64,000 nucleotides of DNA from DASRRB01 sp036732755 (GTDB lineage: Bacteria; Planctomycetota; B15-G4; SIAN01), in contig DAINBU010000001.1 of assembly GCA_036732755.1 (NCBI GenBank), positions 109,378-173,377 of the forward strand, read 5' to 3'. The notes beneath the pieces were generated by a model. That model did no database searches and had not been told where the DNA came from. It saw only the letters and a program-made list of their open reading frames with translations. Positions within the stretch are counted from its first letter, which is position 1; the number at the start of each line of letters is the position of its first letter. Shown in pieces: positions 33,190-41,810 of this stretch. The position numbers were made by a program, and so were the translations under genes.

Positions 33190-34344
33190 ATGTCCTTGCG
33201 GCGACGCATCCGCCGGTGGAAGCGGCGCCTCGCCGCGTTGATGCGAGGGTGGGCCGCCACCCTCGACGGCACGCCTTCGCGGTCGAGGCCGCGCGACGCT
33301 GCAACGCCACGGCGCAGGGCGGGCCCGCCGGCGCACTGGCTCGCGCACCTCGAGAAGGCTGGGGCGGCGCTCTCCTGGATCGGACAGGAGGATGCGGAGA
33401 GCCGGGAACCGGAGCCGGCGGAACGCGCGGCACCGGATGCGCCGAGCGCTCCCGCTCCCGTTCCATCGGAGCCGCCGAAGGCCCGCGATCGGTTCACTGC
33501 GCCGCGGAAGAGCGCGCCTCACCCGCCGACCGCGACGCAGCGTGCACGGCCCGCGTCCGAACCGACGCCACGAATGGCGAACTCGAAGCCCGCGACCTCG
33601 ACTTCGCCTCCGCCGTCCGGAGCGGAGGACTCGTCACGAACCACTCCGGTCGCGCCGCCGCCGTCGCCGACGTCGCCGCCCCGCAGCACGATCCTCCGTC
33701 GCCGCGACTCCACAACGCCGCCGCCGTCGCCGCCGCGCCTTCGCTCCCTGCCCGGAACGCGGCCGCCAATGCCGCAAGCTCCGAAGCCGTCCAAGGCGCC
33801 ATCTCCCTTCGATCCGGCGCCGGCGTCTCGAGGCGCCTCGCCGATCGAGGAGGCGGCGCACCGTTCATCGCCACCGCGGTCGGCCGATGCCGCGACTCGG
33901 GCTCCGGCGCCGTTGCACCCACGCATCAGGATCACGCGCCCCGCCGAAATCGAAGCGACGCCTCGCCGCAGCGCGCCGGCGCGGCCGGACTCGCCGTCGC
34001 GGCTCGCGCCGCCCGACCGCACCTCACCATTCCATCGGGTCCATCCCGTCCGCGCGCTCGCAGCGGACCTCCTGCCCGCGGCGCGGACCGACGCTCGACG
34101 AACGCGACCCGCGACCGAAGAGCCCGCGGCCGCGCCGCCCCTCGCGCCTCCCTGGCCCGCGCTCGCGCGCCGCGGCGCGGAGCCGGTCCGGCCGCCGCCG
34201 TCGGTCGCCGCGCCGTGGCCGGAGCTCCTGATCCAGTCAGATGACCCGGTCGAGCGCGCGCTCGACGAGCTCGAGCGGACTTCCCGTGTCGACGCCCTCG
34301 CGGCGCAGTTGGGAGAGAAGCCGTGGAACGCGTCGCCTTCCTGA
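33190..34344 (+). CDS. Proline/arginine-rich, mostly disordered CIS-operon protein
   Basis: A 384-residue protein. It has a basic N-terminal helix (MSLRRRIRRWKRRLAALMRG), then about 270 residues of Pro, Ser, Arg, Ala low complexity, and an ordered C-terminus (PWPELLIQSDDPVERALDEL, ERTSRVDALAAQLGEKPWN). The frame is chosen because its stop overlaps the next start by 22 nt and the C-terminal segment looks conserved in character. Third-position GC is lower than in neighbours, and other frames are also partly open. Position after the tube gene corresponds to Pvc6 in Photorhabdus cassettes. It is not recognised as any known family. It could organise the tube, measure length or bind cargo; this is inference. 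Confidence 0.68.
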   Translation: MSLRRRIRRWKRRLAALMRGWAATLDGTPSRSRPRDAATPRRRAGPPAHWLAHLEKAGAALSWIGQEDAESREPEPAERAAPDAPSAPAPVPSEPPKARDRFTAPRKSAPHPPTATQRARPASEPTPRMANSKPATSTSPPPSGAEDSSRTTPVAPPPSPTSPPRSTILRRRDSTTPPPSPPRLRSLPGTRPPMPQAPKPSKAPSPFDPAPASRGASPIEEAAHRSSPPRSADAATRAPAPLHPRIRITRPAEIEATPRRSAPARPDSPSRLAPPDRTSPFHRVHPVRALAADLLPAARTDARRTRPATEEPAAAPPLAPPWPALARRGAEPVRPPPSVAAPWPELLIQSDDPVERALDELERTSRVDALAAQLGEKPWNASPS

Positions 34345-35114
34345 TCGAGCCGCGCGGCGAGCGCATCTCCTGCCTGCTCAATCCGGAGAGCCTGACGGTC
34401 CGGCGGCTCGCGGGCGTGCGACCGCGTCGCATCCGCGGCGGAGCGCTCGCCGGCGCCGGCCTCTCCGACGACCCGCTCGAGTTCACCGGCGGAGGCACGA
34501 CCGAGATCGAGCTCGCGCTGCTCTTCGACGTCTCGCTCGCGGGGACGACGATCCAGTCCGAGGACGTCCGCGACCTCACGCGACCGCTCTGGCAGCTCGC
34601 CGAGAACGCGCCGCGGCCATCGGGCTACGCGACGCCGCCGATCGTCCGCTTCGTCTGGGGCAAGGCGTGGAACATCCCGAGCGTGATCGCCGGGATCGCC
34701 GAGCGCCTCGACGGCTTCGCCGCGAGCGGCGCGCCGCGCCAGTCGTGGCTGCGCATGCGGCTGCTGCGCGTGAACGAGCCGGTCGTCGCCGTCGAGACCG
34801 CGGTGCCGATCGAAGGGGGCGCGTCGCTCGAGGAGCTGCTGCAGGATCTCGAGAGCGGCGAGGCGGAGGGCGGTGGACGGACGCACGAGTGGATCGGCGA
34901 CGGCCCCTCGCCGGCCGGCGCCGGAGACCTCCCGCCGCAGGGCGATCGTCTCGATCAGCTCGCGTGGCGCTACTACGGCGACGCCGCCGGATGGCGCTGG
35001 ATCGCCTACGCGAACGACCTCGCCGACCCGCTCACGGTCGAGCCGGGCCGCCTGCTCAAGATCCCGGATCCACCGACGGGGAGGTCCCATGCGGGCGATA
35101 CGCGCAGCGGTTGA
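34323..35114 (+). CDS. CIS tube-initiation protein with LysM domain (Pvc7/gp53-like)
   Basis: A 263-residue protein. The GTG at 34323 follows GGGAGAGAAGCC and overlaps the previous gene by 22 nt. The N-terminal 170 residues fit the CIS tube-protein domain (MERVAFLIEPRGERISCLLN, DDPLEFTGGGTTEIELALLF, VRDLTRPLWQLAENA). The C-terminus is a LysM domain (DRLDQLAWRYYGDAAGWRWI, ANDLADPLTVEPGRLLKIP). Homologues link the first tube ring to the spike. The reading frame overlaps the spike gene start by 26 nt, so translation of the two is coupled. Confidence 0.93.
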   Translation: MERVAFLIEPRGERISCLLNPESLTVRRLAGVRPRRIRGGALAGAGLSDDPLEFTGGGTTEIELALLFDVSLAGTTIQSEDVRDLTRPLWQLAENAPRPSGYATPPIVRFVWGKAWNIPSVIAGIAERLDGFAASGAPRQSWLRMRLLRVNEPVVAVETAVPIEGGASLEELLQDLESGEAEGGGRTHEWIGDGPSPAGAGDLPPQGDRLDQLAWRYYGDAAGWRWIAYANDLADPLTVEPGRLLKIPDPPTGRSHAGDTRSG

Positions 35115-36477
35115 CGTCGCCATCGAGCTGGGCGGCGAGCCGGTCGCGGAAGCGGACGCCCGCACGCTCACGCGCGCGACGGTGCTGCGCCGGATCGTCG
35201 AGCCGGCCCTTTGCGAGCTCGAGTTCGCCGACGCCGACGAGGAGGTCGCGGCGCGGGCGAGCGCCGCCGGCGCGACGCTGCGGCTGACGGTCGACGCGCA
35301 GGAGCTCTTCCGCGGCGACGTCGTCGCGGTCGACCTGCACCTCGGGCCCGGCCACGCGCGCCGCATCCGCGTGCGCGCGCGCGATGCGCTGGCGCGCGTG
35401 CGCGCCGCCTGCACGCGACGCACCTTCGTGCAGGCGACGCTGCCCGAGGTCGCGCGCGCGCTGACGGAGGGGCTCGCGCTGACGGTCGAGGCGGGCGAGC
35501 CGGGACCCGTCTGGCCGCGCCTCCTGAAGCACCGCCACGACGACCTCGGCTTCCTCACGCTCCTCGCCGGCGAGATCGGACAGCTCTTCGAGCTCTTCGA
35601 CGACACGCTGCGCTTCTTCACCGCCGACGGGATCGGCGAGCCGCACGAGCTCACGCTCGGCGACGAGCTGCTCGAGGTCGAGGTCGAGCGCCACGTCGGC
35701 GATCCGCCGCCCGACCCCGAGCTCGCCCATTGGGACTGGCTGCGCGGCGAGCCCGTCCGCGCGACCGCCGGCGGACTCCAGAAGTGGCGCGAGAAGACCT
35801 GCACGCTGCGCGGCGTCGCCGAGGGAACGCACCTCTTGCGGCCCGGCGGCGTGGTGACGCTCGCCGGCGCGCCGCCCGGCGCCGAGGGTCCGCACGTCCT
35901 GACCGCAGTGACCCAGCGGCTCGGCAGCGACCTCGGCTACGTCACGGAGTTCTCGACCGCGCCGCCGCCGCCGCGCCCGCGCGATCCCGCGGCGCCGGTC
36001 GTGACGCTCGGCATGGTGACGAGCGTCAGCGATCCCGACGAGTTCGGCCGCGTCCAGGTCTCGCTGCCGACCTGGAACGACCTCGAGTCGGACTGGATGC
36101 AGGTCGTGATGCCGGGCGCGGGCGCCGGCAAGGGACTGGTCGCCCTGCCCGACGTCGGCGACCACGTGCTCGTCTGCTTCCCGTGCGACTGGCAGGCGAA
36201 CGGGATCGTGCTCGGCGGCGTCCTCGCGACACGCAAGCTCCCGGACGCGAAGCCGGTCGACGGCGCCGTGATGCGCTACGCGCTGCGCACGCCGAACGGC
36301 CAGCTCGTGCGGCTCGACGACGTCGAGCACGGCGCCCGCATCGAGACGCAGGACGGCGTCTTCATCGAGCTCCTGCCGAAGGGGCTGCGCGTCCACGCCA
36401 AGGAGCGTCTCGAGCTCGCCGCGCCCGGCGGGAAGATCGTCCTGCGCGCCGACCACGTCGACTTCGAGCGAGGCTGA
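35089..36477 (+). CDS. CIS central spike protein (VgrG-like, Pvc8)
   Basis: A 462-residue protein. The ATG at 35089 is preceded by GGGGAGG. The N-terminal 300 residues match the phage late-control D/gp27-like hub (RATVLRRIVEPALCELEFAD, RRTFVQATLPEVARALTEGL). The central part is a gp5-type OB fold (VTLGMVTSVSDPDEFGRVQV, SLPTWNDLESDWMQVVMPGA, GLVALPDVGDHVLVCFPCDW, GIVLGGVL). The C-terminal strands (IETQDGVFIELLPKGLRVHA, GGKIVLRADHVDFERG) form the start of a beta-helix spike. The C-terminus is short, with no extra effector domain. It overlaps the previous gene by 26 nt and is followed by the tip protein 2 nt later. Confidence 0.94.
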   Translation: MRAIRAAVDVAIELGGEPVAEADARTLTRATVLRRIVEPALCELEFADADEEVAARASAAGATLRLTVDAQELFRGDVVAVDLHLGPGHARRIRVRARDALARVRAACTRRTFVQATLPEVARALTEGLALTVEAGEPGPVWPRLLKHRHDDLGFLTLLAGEIGQLFELFDDTLRFFTADGIGEPHELTLGDELLEVEVERHVGDPPPDPELAHWDWLRGEPVRATAGGLQKWREKTCTLRGVAEGTHLLRPGGVVTLAGAPPGAEGPHVLTAVTQRLGSDLGYVTEFSTAPPPPRPRDPAAPVVTLGMVTSVSDPDEFGRVQVSLPTWNDLESDWMQVVMPGAGAGKGLVALPDVGDHVLVCFPCDWQANGIVLGGVLATRKLPDAKPVDGAVMRYALRTPNGQLVRLDDVEHGARIETQDGVFIELLPKGLRVHAKERLELAAPGGKIVLRADHVDFERG

Positions 36478-36479
36478 CC

Positions 36480-36827
36480 ATGCGCTGGCTGACCGAAGAC
36501 GCGCGGCTCGTCTGCAAGCACCAGATGGGGAAGGTGCAGGTGGTGCCGACGCAGTCGCTCGTCACGATCGGCGGACGGCGCGTCCTGGTCGCGCCCGATC
36601 CCGAGGGGCGCCCGATCAACGGCTGCCCCGTCTTCAACCCCGCGCTGGGGATGCGCCCCTGCGTGACGACGCTGCGCGTGCGCACGGGCTACTCGGCGTT
36701 CCTCCAGATCGAGGGGCGCGCGGTCTGCCTCGACAGCGTGGTCGGCAACACCGACGGGACGCCGCCGATGTCGGTCGACTACATCGTGAACGATCCGGGC
36801 CAGGCGTGGGTGGGAGCCGTCGCATGA
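36480..36827 (+). CDS. PAAR-like spike-tip protein
   Basis: A 115-residue protein starting 2 nt after the spike stop. It lacks a classical PAAR repeat but has the layout of PAAR-like tip proteins found in CIS clusters: VPTQSLVTIGGRRVLVAPDP, GRPINGCPVFNPALGMRPCV, EGRAVCLDSVVGNTDGTPPM. Two Cys in GCPVF and RPCV plus Cys in AVCLD could bind a metal at the tip. Its stop overlaps the gp25 start (ATGA). A tip sharpening the spike is the most likely role, from position and pattern. Confidence 0.8.
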   Translation: MRWLTEDARLVCKHQMGKVQVVPTQSLVTIGGRRVLVAPDPEGRPINGCPVFNPALGMRPCVTTLRVRTGYSAFLQIEGRAVCLDSVVGNTDGTPPMSVDYIVNDPGQAWVGAVA

Positions 36828-37261
36828 CGCCGGCGACGATCACCGCGTGGCGCTTCGTCCACCCCGACTTCGACCGCTGGGGCGTCGACGAGGGGGGCGC
36901 GCCGAGGAGCGGCCTCCAGATCGACGCCGGCGGACGCGTGGAGCTCGTGGCGGGGCCGGCTGCGGTCCGCCAGGGCCTCCTGCTGCTGCTCTCCACGTCG
37001 CCGGGCGAACGGGTGATGCGGCAGGACTGGGGCTGCGACCTCCAGCAGCTCGTCTTCGCGCCGAACGACGACACCACCGCCGGACTCGCGATCCACCACG
37101 TCCGCCAGGCCATCACGCGCTTCGAGCCGCGCGTCACGCTGCTCGCGGTCGACGCGCGCCGCGTCGTGGACGAGCCCGGCCAGCTCGAGATCGTCGTCGA
37201 GTACCGGCTGCGCGCCACGCTCGAGCACGACCGCCTCTCCTTCGCGCTCGACCTGACCTGA
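36824..37261 (+). CDS. CIS baseplate wedge protein, GPW/gp25 family (Pvc9)
   Basis: A 145-residue protein with the gp25 lysozyme-like wedge signature: VRQGLLLLLSTSPGERVMRQ, DWGCDLQQLVFAPNDDTT, IHHVRQAITRFEPRVTLLAV. The conserved STSPGERVM and WGCDL segments are the sheath-docking EPR-type core of this family. The ATG at 36824 overlaps the previous stop by 4 nt, and the baseplate J gene begins 9 nt after its stop. Confidence 0.95.
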   Translation: MTPATITAWRFVHPDFDRWGVDEGGAPRSGLQIDAGGRVELVAGPAAVRQGLLLLLSTSPGERVMRQDWGCDLQQLVFAPNDDTTAGLAIHHVRQAITRFEPRVTLLAVDARRVVDEPGQLEIVVEYRLRATLEHDRLSFALDLT

Positions 37262-37270
37262 GAGCCCGCC

Positions 37271-39823
37271 ATGAACCGCCTCACGACGCCCCACCTCGAC
37301 GACCGCGACTTCGGCCAGCTGATGGCGGAGGCGGAGGCGGCCATGAAGGGCGCGACGCCTTCATGGAGCGGCCTGCAGGCCAACGATCCGGGCGCGATCC
37401 TGCTCGAGCTCTTCGCCCACCTGACCGAGACGCTCCTCTACCGCGTCAATCGCGTGCCGGAGAAGGCCTACGTCGAGTTCCTCCGCCTGCTCGGCGCGCG
37501 CCGCCTCCCGCCCGCCGCCGCGCATGCCCGCCTCCTGTTCACGCGCAACCGCGGCACCGACCAGGCGGTCAAGATCCCGCGCGGGACGCAGATCACGATC
37601 CAGCGCACCGGCGGTACCGGCCTCCCGCCGATCTTCACGACCGACCGCGACCTCGAGATCAAGGTGGGCGACACGAGCAGCGAAGTCGACGCCCACCACG
37701 GCGAGCTCGTCGAAGGCGAGTTGCTCGGCCGCTCGACCGGCCAGCCCGGGCAGACCTTCACGGTGCGCCACGCGCCGATCGTCGCGCCGACCGGCGGCGG
37801 CCTCGACCTCGTGGTCGGCGTCGAGGCGCTCGAGACCGAGGCGACCGACCGGTCGAACGCGCGCCGCTTCGGCGACAAGTCCTTCCTCATCTGGGAGGAG
37901 CGCGAGAGCTTCAGCCTCGCCGACGCGGACGAGCGCGTCTACGTCGTCGATCGCGTGAGCGGTCGCATCCTCTTCGGGTCGGGGGCGCAGGGGCTCGTCC
38001 CGGTCCCGGCGCGCGAGCGGGAGATCCGGGCGTGGTACCGCCGCGGCGGCGGGAGCGAGGGCAACGTCGCGGCCGGGACGCTCACCGTGTTGAAGACGCC
38101 GATCGCGGGGCTCGCCGTGACCAACCCCGCGATGGCCACCGGCGGCCGCGACGTCGAGTCGCAGGAGGCCGCGCTGCTGCGCGGTCCCGAGGAGTTCCGC
38201 ACGCTGCAGCGCGCCGTCACGGCCGACGACTACCGCATCCTCGCGCTGCGTTCGTCGGGCGGCGTCGCGCGCGCGAGCGCCTTCGCGGCGCAGAGCCTCT
38301 GGCAGCACGCGACGCCCGGCACCGTCGACGTCGTCATCGTCCCGCAGGTCGCGCCGAACCGGATCGACAAGGGACAGCTCCCGCGCGCCCTCCTCGAGGA
38401 GTTCTGCGGCGAGGAGGTGCGCGCGAAGGTCCAGTCGGAGCTCGACCTGCGCAAGACGCTCGGCACCGCCTGCCGCGTGCGCTGGGCCCGCTTCAAGCCG
38501 GTCACAGTGCGCGCGCGCGTGATCGTCCACGCCGAAGAAGAACCCGAAACGGTGCGCTCGCGCGTGCTCGAGCGGCTGCACCGGACGCTCTCGCCGCTCG
38601 CCTCGGAGGGGGGCCACGAGGGGTGGCGGTTCGGGCAGGAGCTGCGCATCTCGACCGTCTACGACGCCACGCTCGCCGAGCCGGGGGTGCGCTACGTCTC
38701 CGACGTGCGCCTCGAGGTCGAAGACGCGCCGTCCGAGAAGGTCGACTGCGTGAGCGTCGACCCCTTCCAGCCGCAGACGTGGTACGCGGCCGCGGGCGAG
38801 GGGCTCTACCGCAGCGTCAACGACGGCGACGGCTGGGAGCTCCTGCGCCGCTTCGCGGGTGAGCGGGTCCACGTGATCGAGAACCACCAGGACCGCGCCG
38901 GGATCCTGGCCGTCTCGACCCACATGGTGGTCGACGGGAACGACGCCTCGCAGGTCCACGTCTCGCGCGATTGCGGCGACACCTGGTCGCCGCCGCGCCG
39001 CCTCGACTTCAAGGTCAACGACCTCGCCTGGATGATGCGCGAGCAGGAGCCGGTGCTGCTGCTCGCGACCGAGAAGGGGCTCTACGAGCTCGCGCTCGCG
39101 TCCGGCTCGACGCCGCTGCCGATCGTCGTCGAGCCGGCGGCGCAGGACCTCGGCATGTCGGCCGTCGCCGTCGCGGTCCACGAACGGGGCGCCGTCTCGA
39201 TCGCGGTCGCGGCGCGCCAGACGCGCGGCGTCTACCTCTCCTCGCGCGCCGGCGCGCCGGGCTCGTACCGGCACATCGGCATGAAGGACGCCGACATCAC
39301 CTGCCTCGAGGTCCAGCGCGACGCGGGCCAGCTCTTCCTGTGGGCGGCGCTCGCCGCCGAGAAGGCGAGCGAAGGCTCCGGCTGCATGCGCTGGGGCGTG
39401 CGTTCGACCGAGGACGCGCCGTCGGAGTGGGTCGCGTTCGCCAACGGCTGGAAGGGCGGCAGCTGCCACGCGCTCGCCTTCGTCGGCGACATGGTCCACG
39501 CGGCGACCCACCACGCCGGCGTCCTCTCGATCTCGAGCTCGGCGAGCGGCGCGACCTGGAGCGCGGTCGACGTGAACTGCGGGCTGCCGCTGCGCGACGT
39601 GAGCCGCCTCCATCCGGTCGAGACGGTCGCCGGGGACGGCGGCAGCGGCGTGCTGCTCTCGGCGGGAGCGCTCGGCGTCCACCGCCGCCGCAAGCAGGAG
39701 CGCAACTTCGAGCAGGTCTCGGCGAAGGAGTCGCGGGAGAAGGTCACCCTGCCGGGGGACTGGCTCCTCTGCTCCGGATCGCACCAGCTCGACGTCGCCT
39801 CCGCGCTCGACGACGAGGGTTGA
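37271..39823 (+). CDS. Baseplate J (Pvc11/gp6-like) protein fused to a C-terminal BNR/Asp-box propeller
   Basis: An 850-residue protein. Residues 1-485 are a baseplate J-like wedge: LDDRDFGQLMAEAEAAMKGA, GAILLELFAHLTETLLYRVN, IPRGTQITIQRTGGTGLPPI, VYVVDRVSGRILFGSGAQGL, TADDYRILALRSSGGVARAS. From about residue 490 the sequence changes to a propeller with Asp-box motifs: LYRSVNDGDGWELL (about 514), VHVSRDCGDTWSPP (about 563) and a degenerate one in SISSSASGATWSAV (about 755), with intervening blades (ATEKGLYELALASG, VYLSSRAGAPGSYRHIGM). BNR repeats are typical of sialidases and other glycan- or protein-binding propellers. Such a C-terminal fusion on a wedge protein is not part of the standard Pvc11. 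It may replace a tail fibre as the receptor-binding part. It is preceded by a ribosome site GAG at 37261-37270. Confidence 0.9.
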   Translation: MNRLTTPHLDDRDFGQLMAEAEAAMKGATPSWSGLQANDPGAILLELFAHLTETLLYRVNRVPEKAYVEFLRLLGARRLPPAAAHARLLFTRNRGTDQAVKIPRGTQITIQRTGGTGLPPIFTTDRDLEIKVGDTSSEVDAHHGELVEGELLGRSTGQPGQTFTVRHAPIVAPTGGGLDLVVGVEALETEATDRSNARRFGDKSFLIWEERESFSLADADERVYVVDRVSGRILFGSGAQGLVPVPAREREIRAWYRRGGGSEGNVAAGTLTVLKTPIAGLAVTNPAMATGGRDVESQEAALLRGPEEFRTLQRAVTADDYRILALRSSGGVARASAFAAQSLWQHATPGTVDVVIVPQVAPNRIDKGQLPRALLEEFCGEEVRAKVQSELDLRKTLGTACRVRWARFKPVTVRARVIVHAEEEPETVRSRVLERLHRTLSPLASEGGHEGWRFGQELRISTVYDATLAEPGVRYVSDVRLEVEDAPSEKVDCVSVDPFQPQTWYAAAGEGLYRSVNDGDGWELLRRFAGERVHVIENHQDRAGILAVSTHMVVDGNDASQVHVSRDCGDTWSPPRRLDFKVNDLAWMMREQEPVLLLATEKGLYELALASGSTPLPIVVEPAAQDLGMSAVAVAVHERGAVSIAVAARQTRGVYLSSRAGAPGSYRHIGMKDADITCLEVQRDAGQLFLWAALAAEKASEGSGCMRWGVRSTEDAPSEWVAFANGWKGGSCHALAFVGDMVHAATHHAGVLSISSSASGATWSAVDVNCGLPLRDVSRLHPVETVAGDGGSGVLLSAGALGVHRRRKQERNFEQVSAKESREKVTLPGDWLLCSGSHQLDVASALDDEG

Positions 39824-39830
39824 GGCGACC

Positions 39831-40397
39831 ATGCACCGCGAACGGATCGCCGCCCTGCTGCCCCAGGTGATGCAGCGCACCCGCGCGAAAGAGAGCGTGC
39901 TGGAAGGCCTGGTCGCCGCGATGGAGGCGCACCACGCGCCGATCGAGACGGCGCTCGAGAACCTCGACGCGTGCTTCGACCCGTTGCGGGCGCCGGCGCG
40001 CTTCGTCCCGTTCCTGGCCCACTGGGTGAACCTCGCGCGCTGGACCGACGACGCGCGCCGGTCCGGGACGGCGCGGCGCCACAGTCGCGCCCCGCAACGG
40101 ATGCTGCCGAGCTCCGGACGCCTGCGCCTCCTGATCGCAGAGGCGGCGCAGCTCGCGAAGGAGCGCGGGACGCGGGCCGGGCTCGTGCGTTTCCTCGAGA
40201 CGGCGACCGGCGTCGAAGGCTTCGTCGTGGACGAGGAGGTCGACGCCGCCGGCCGCGCGCGTCCGTTCCACTGCGTCGTGCGCGCCCCCGCGGCTGCGCG
40301 CCGGCTGCGCGACCTCGTCCAGCAGATCGTCGAGGCCGAGAAGCCGGCATTCGTCACCTACGAACTGATCCTAGAGGAAGTCGAAGGAGCTCACTGA
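39831..40397 (+). CDS. Phage tail protein I-like baseplate protein
   Basis: A 188-residue protein with the pattern of the TIGR02242 tail protein domain of CIS clusters: AALLPQVMQRTRAKESVLEG, LENLDACFDPLRAPARFVPF, LAHWVNLARW, then LAKERGTRAGLVRFLETATG. In phage P2, protein I joins the J wedge to the fibre. It is 7 nt after the baseplate J-propeller gene and its TGA stop overlaps the next ATG by 1 nt. No tail fibre gene follows; instead the operon continues with membrane proteins. Confidence 0.86.
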   Translation: MHRERIAALLPQVMQRTRAKESVLEGLVAAMEAHHAPIETALENLDACFDPLRAPARFVPFLAHWVNLARWTDDARRSGTARRHSRAPQRMLPSSGRLRLLIAEAAQLAKERGTRAGLVRFLETATGVEGFVVDEEVDAAGRARPFHCVVRAPAAARRLRDLVQQIVEAEKPAFVTYELILEEVEGAH

Positions 40398-41770
40398 TGT
40401 CGCGTCCATTCACCATCAAGCCCGCGGCCGAGACGATCGAGCTCGACCGCGAGCGCGGTTCCGAGGTCGTATTCACCGTGTCGAACGCGTCGGGGCGCCC
40501 GATCTACGCGCGCGGCCGCATCTCGGCCGCCGATCCGGCCCAGAAGGCGTGGTTCAAGCTGCAGGACGTGCCCGAGCGCAAGCTCAAGGTCGACGAGACG
40601 ACGCAGTACAAGGTCAGGATCACCGTGCCGCCGACCGTGGCGGCCGGCAGCTACAAGCTGCAGTTCGACGTCGTCGAGGTCGACAACGAGGAGTCCTTCA
40701 CCGAAGGGAGCCCGGTCGGCTTCCAGGTGAAGACTGCGGCGGTGCCGACGCCCAAGAAGTTCCCGTGGTGGATCGTCGCGGTCGCCGCGGGCGTGCTCCT
40801 CCTCGTCGGCGTCGGGATCACGATCTTCGCGCTCTCGGGCGGGAAGAAGTCGGGAAAGATGGCCGAGCTGGTCGGCAAGGATCTCGACGAGGCGCGCGAG
40901 TGGGTCAAGGAGGCGGGGCTCAAGCTCTCGCTGCAGCCCGAGTTCAAGGATCCAAACAGGGCCAACCGGGTGTTGCGCCAGAAGCCCGACGCCGGCGAGG
41001 ACGTGGTCGAGGACGAGACGATCGTCGAGCTGGTCTACGAGCCGCCGCTGCGCCGCATCCCCGACCTGAAGGGCAAGAAGGCGACCGAGGCGACGGCGGC
41101 GCTGCACGACCTCGGGCTCGTCGCCGCCGTGACCCAGCAGGACAAGGACCGCGCGAAGGCGGGAACGATCATCAGCCAGGATCCGGCTCCCGGGCAGCTC
41201 ACGCAGGAGGGGAGCACGGTCAATCTCGTCGCGGAGAAGGGGCGGATCCAGATGCCCGACGTGATGCTCAAGTCCGTCGAGGAGGCCAAGAAGATCCTCG
41301 CGGAGAGCAAGCTCGCGAACGTGAAGGTGCTGCCGCCCGACCTCTTCCCGGCCGGATTCGACAACTCGGTCGGGTTGGTCGGCATGCAGAACCAGCCGAA
41401 GGACACGCCGGTGAGCGAGGACGATCCGATCCTGCTCACTCCGATCGGGCGCGCGGTCGAGGTCCCCAACGTGCGGGTGGGGACGAAGTACGAGGACGCG
41501 GCGAAGGCGATCGACGCCGCGAAGCTCAAGGCCGTGCAGTCCTTCGAGACGCCGACCGCGGACGAGACGCGGCTCGGGCGCCTGAACACGGTGAAGCGCA
41601 CGGTGCCGGCCGCCGGTCAGCGCGCACTCGAGGGGTCGAGCGTGGTGGTCGTGGTCCCGGGAACAGGCAAGCGCATCGACTGGGGAATGCTCGAGAAGAC
41701 CCGGCTGCTCCAGGATCCGGCGATCTCGCCGAAGACGAGCACCTTCCGGAAGCCGATCCAGGATCAGTGA
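40397..41770 (+). CDS. CIS-operon membrane protein with N-terminal beta-sandwich, one TM and PASTA repeats
   Basis: A 457-residue protein. Residues 1-115 are a beta-sandwich (AAETIELDRERGSEVVFTVS, TQYKVRITVPPTVAAGSYKL, QFDVVEVDNE). A TM helix spans about 123-147 (WWIVAVAAGVLLLVGVGITI). About four PASTA-type units follow (LVGKDLDEAREWVKEAGLKL, IPDLKGKKATEATAALHDLG, MPDVMLKSVEEAKKILAESK, VPNVRVGTKYEDAAKAIDAA) with the usual P-G-spaced strands (ISQDPAPGQLTQEGSTVNLV). With no signal peptide, the N-terminal domain should be cytoplasmic and the PASTA units outside. PASTA domains bind muropeptides or peptidoglycan-related ligands in Ser/Thr kinases and PBPs. Position inside a CIS operon suggests a membrane anchor or docking platform; this is inference. 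Confidence 0.88.
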   Translation: MSRPFTIKPAAETIELDRERGSEVVFTVSNASGRPIYARGRISAADPAQKAWFKLQDVPERKLKVDETTQYKVRITVPPTVAAGSYKLQFDVVEVDNEESFTEGSPVGFQVKTAAVPTPKKFPWWIVAVAAGVLLLVGVGITIFALSGGKKSGKMAELVGKDLDEAREWVKEAGLKLSLQPEFKDPNRANRVLRQKPDAGEDVVEDETIVELVYEPPLRRIPDLKGKKATEATAALHDLGLVAAVTQQDKDRAKAGTIISQDPAPGQLTQEGSTVNLVAEKGRIQMPDVMLKSVEEAKKILAESKLANVKVLPPDLFPAGFDNSVGLVGMQNQPKDTPVSEDDPILLTPIGRAVEVPNVRVGTKYEDAAKAIDAAKLKAVQSFETPTADETRLGRLNTVKRTVPAAGQRALEGSSVVVVVPGTGKRIDWGMLEKTRLLQDPAISPKTSTFRKPIQDQ

Positions 41771-41810
41771 CGAGCGGCGCAGCGCGCGGTCGCGACATCA
41801 GGAGCAGGTG

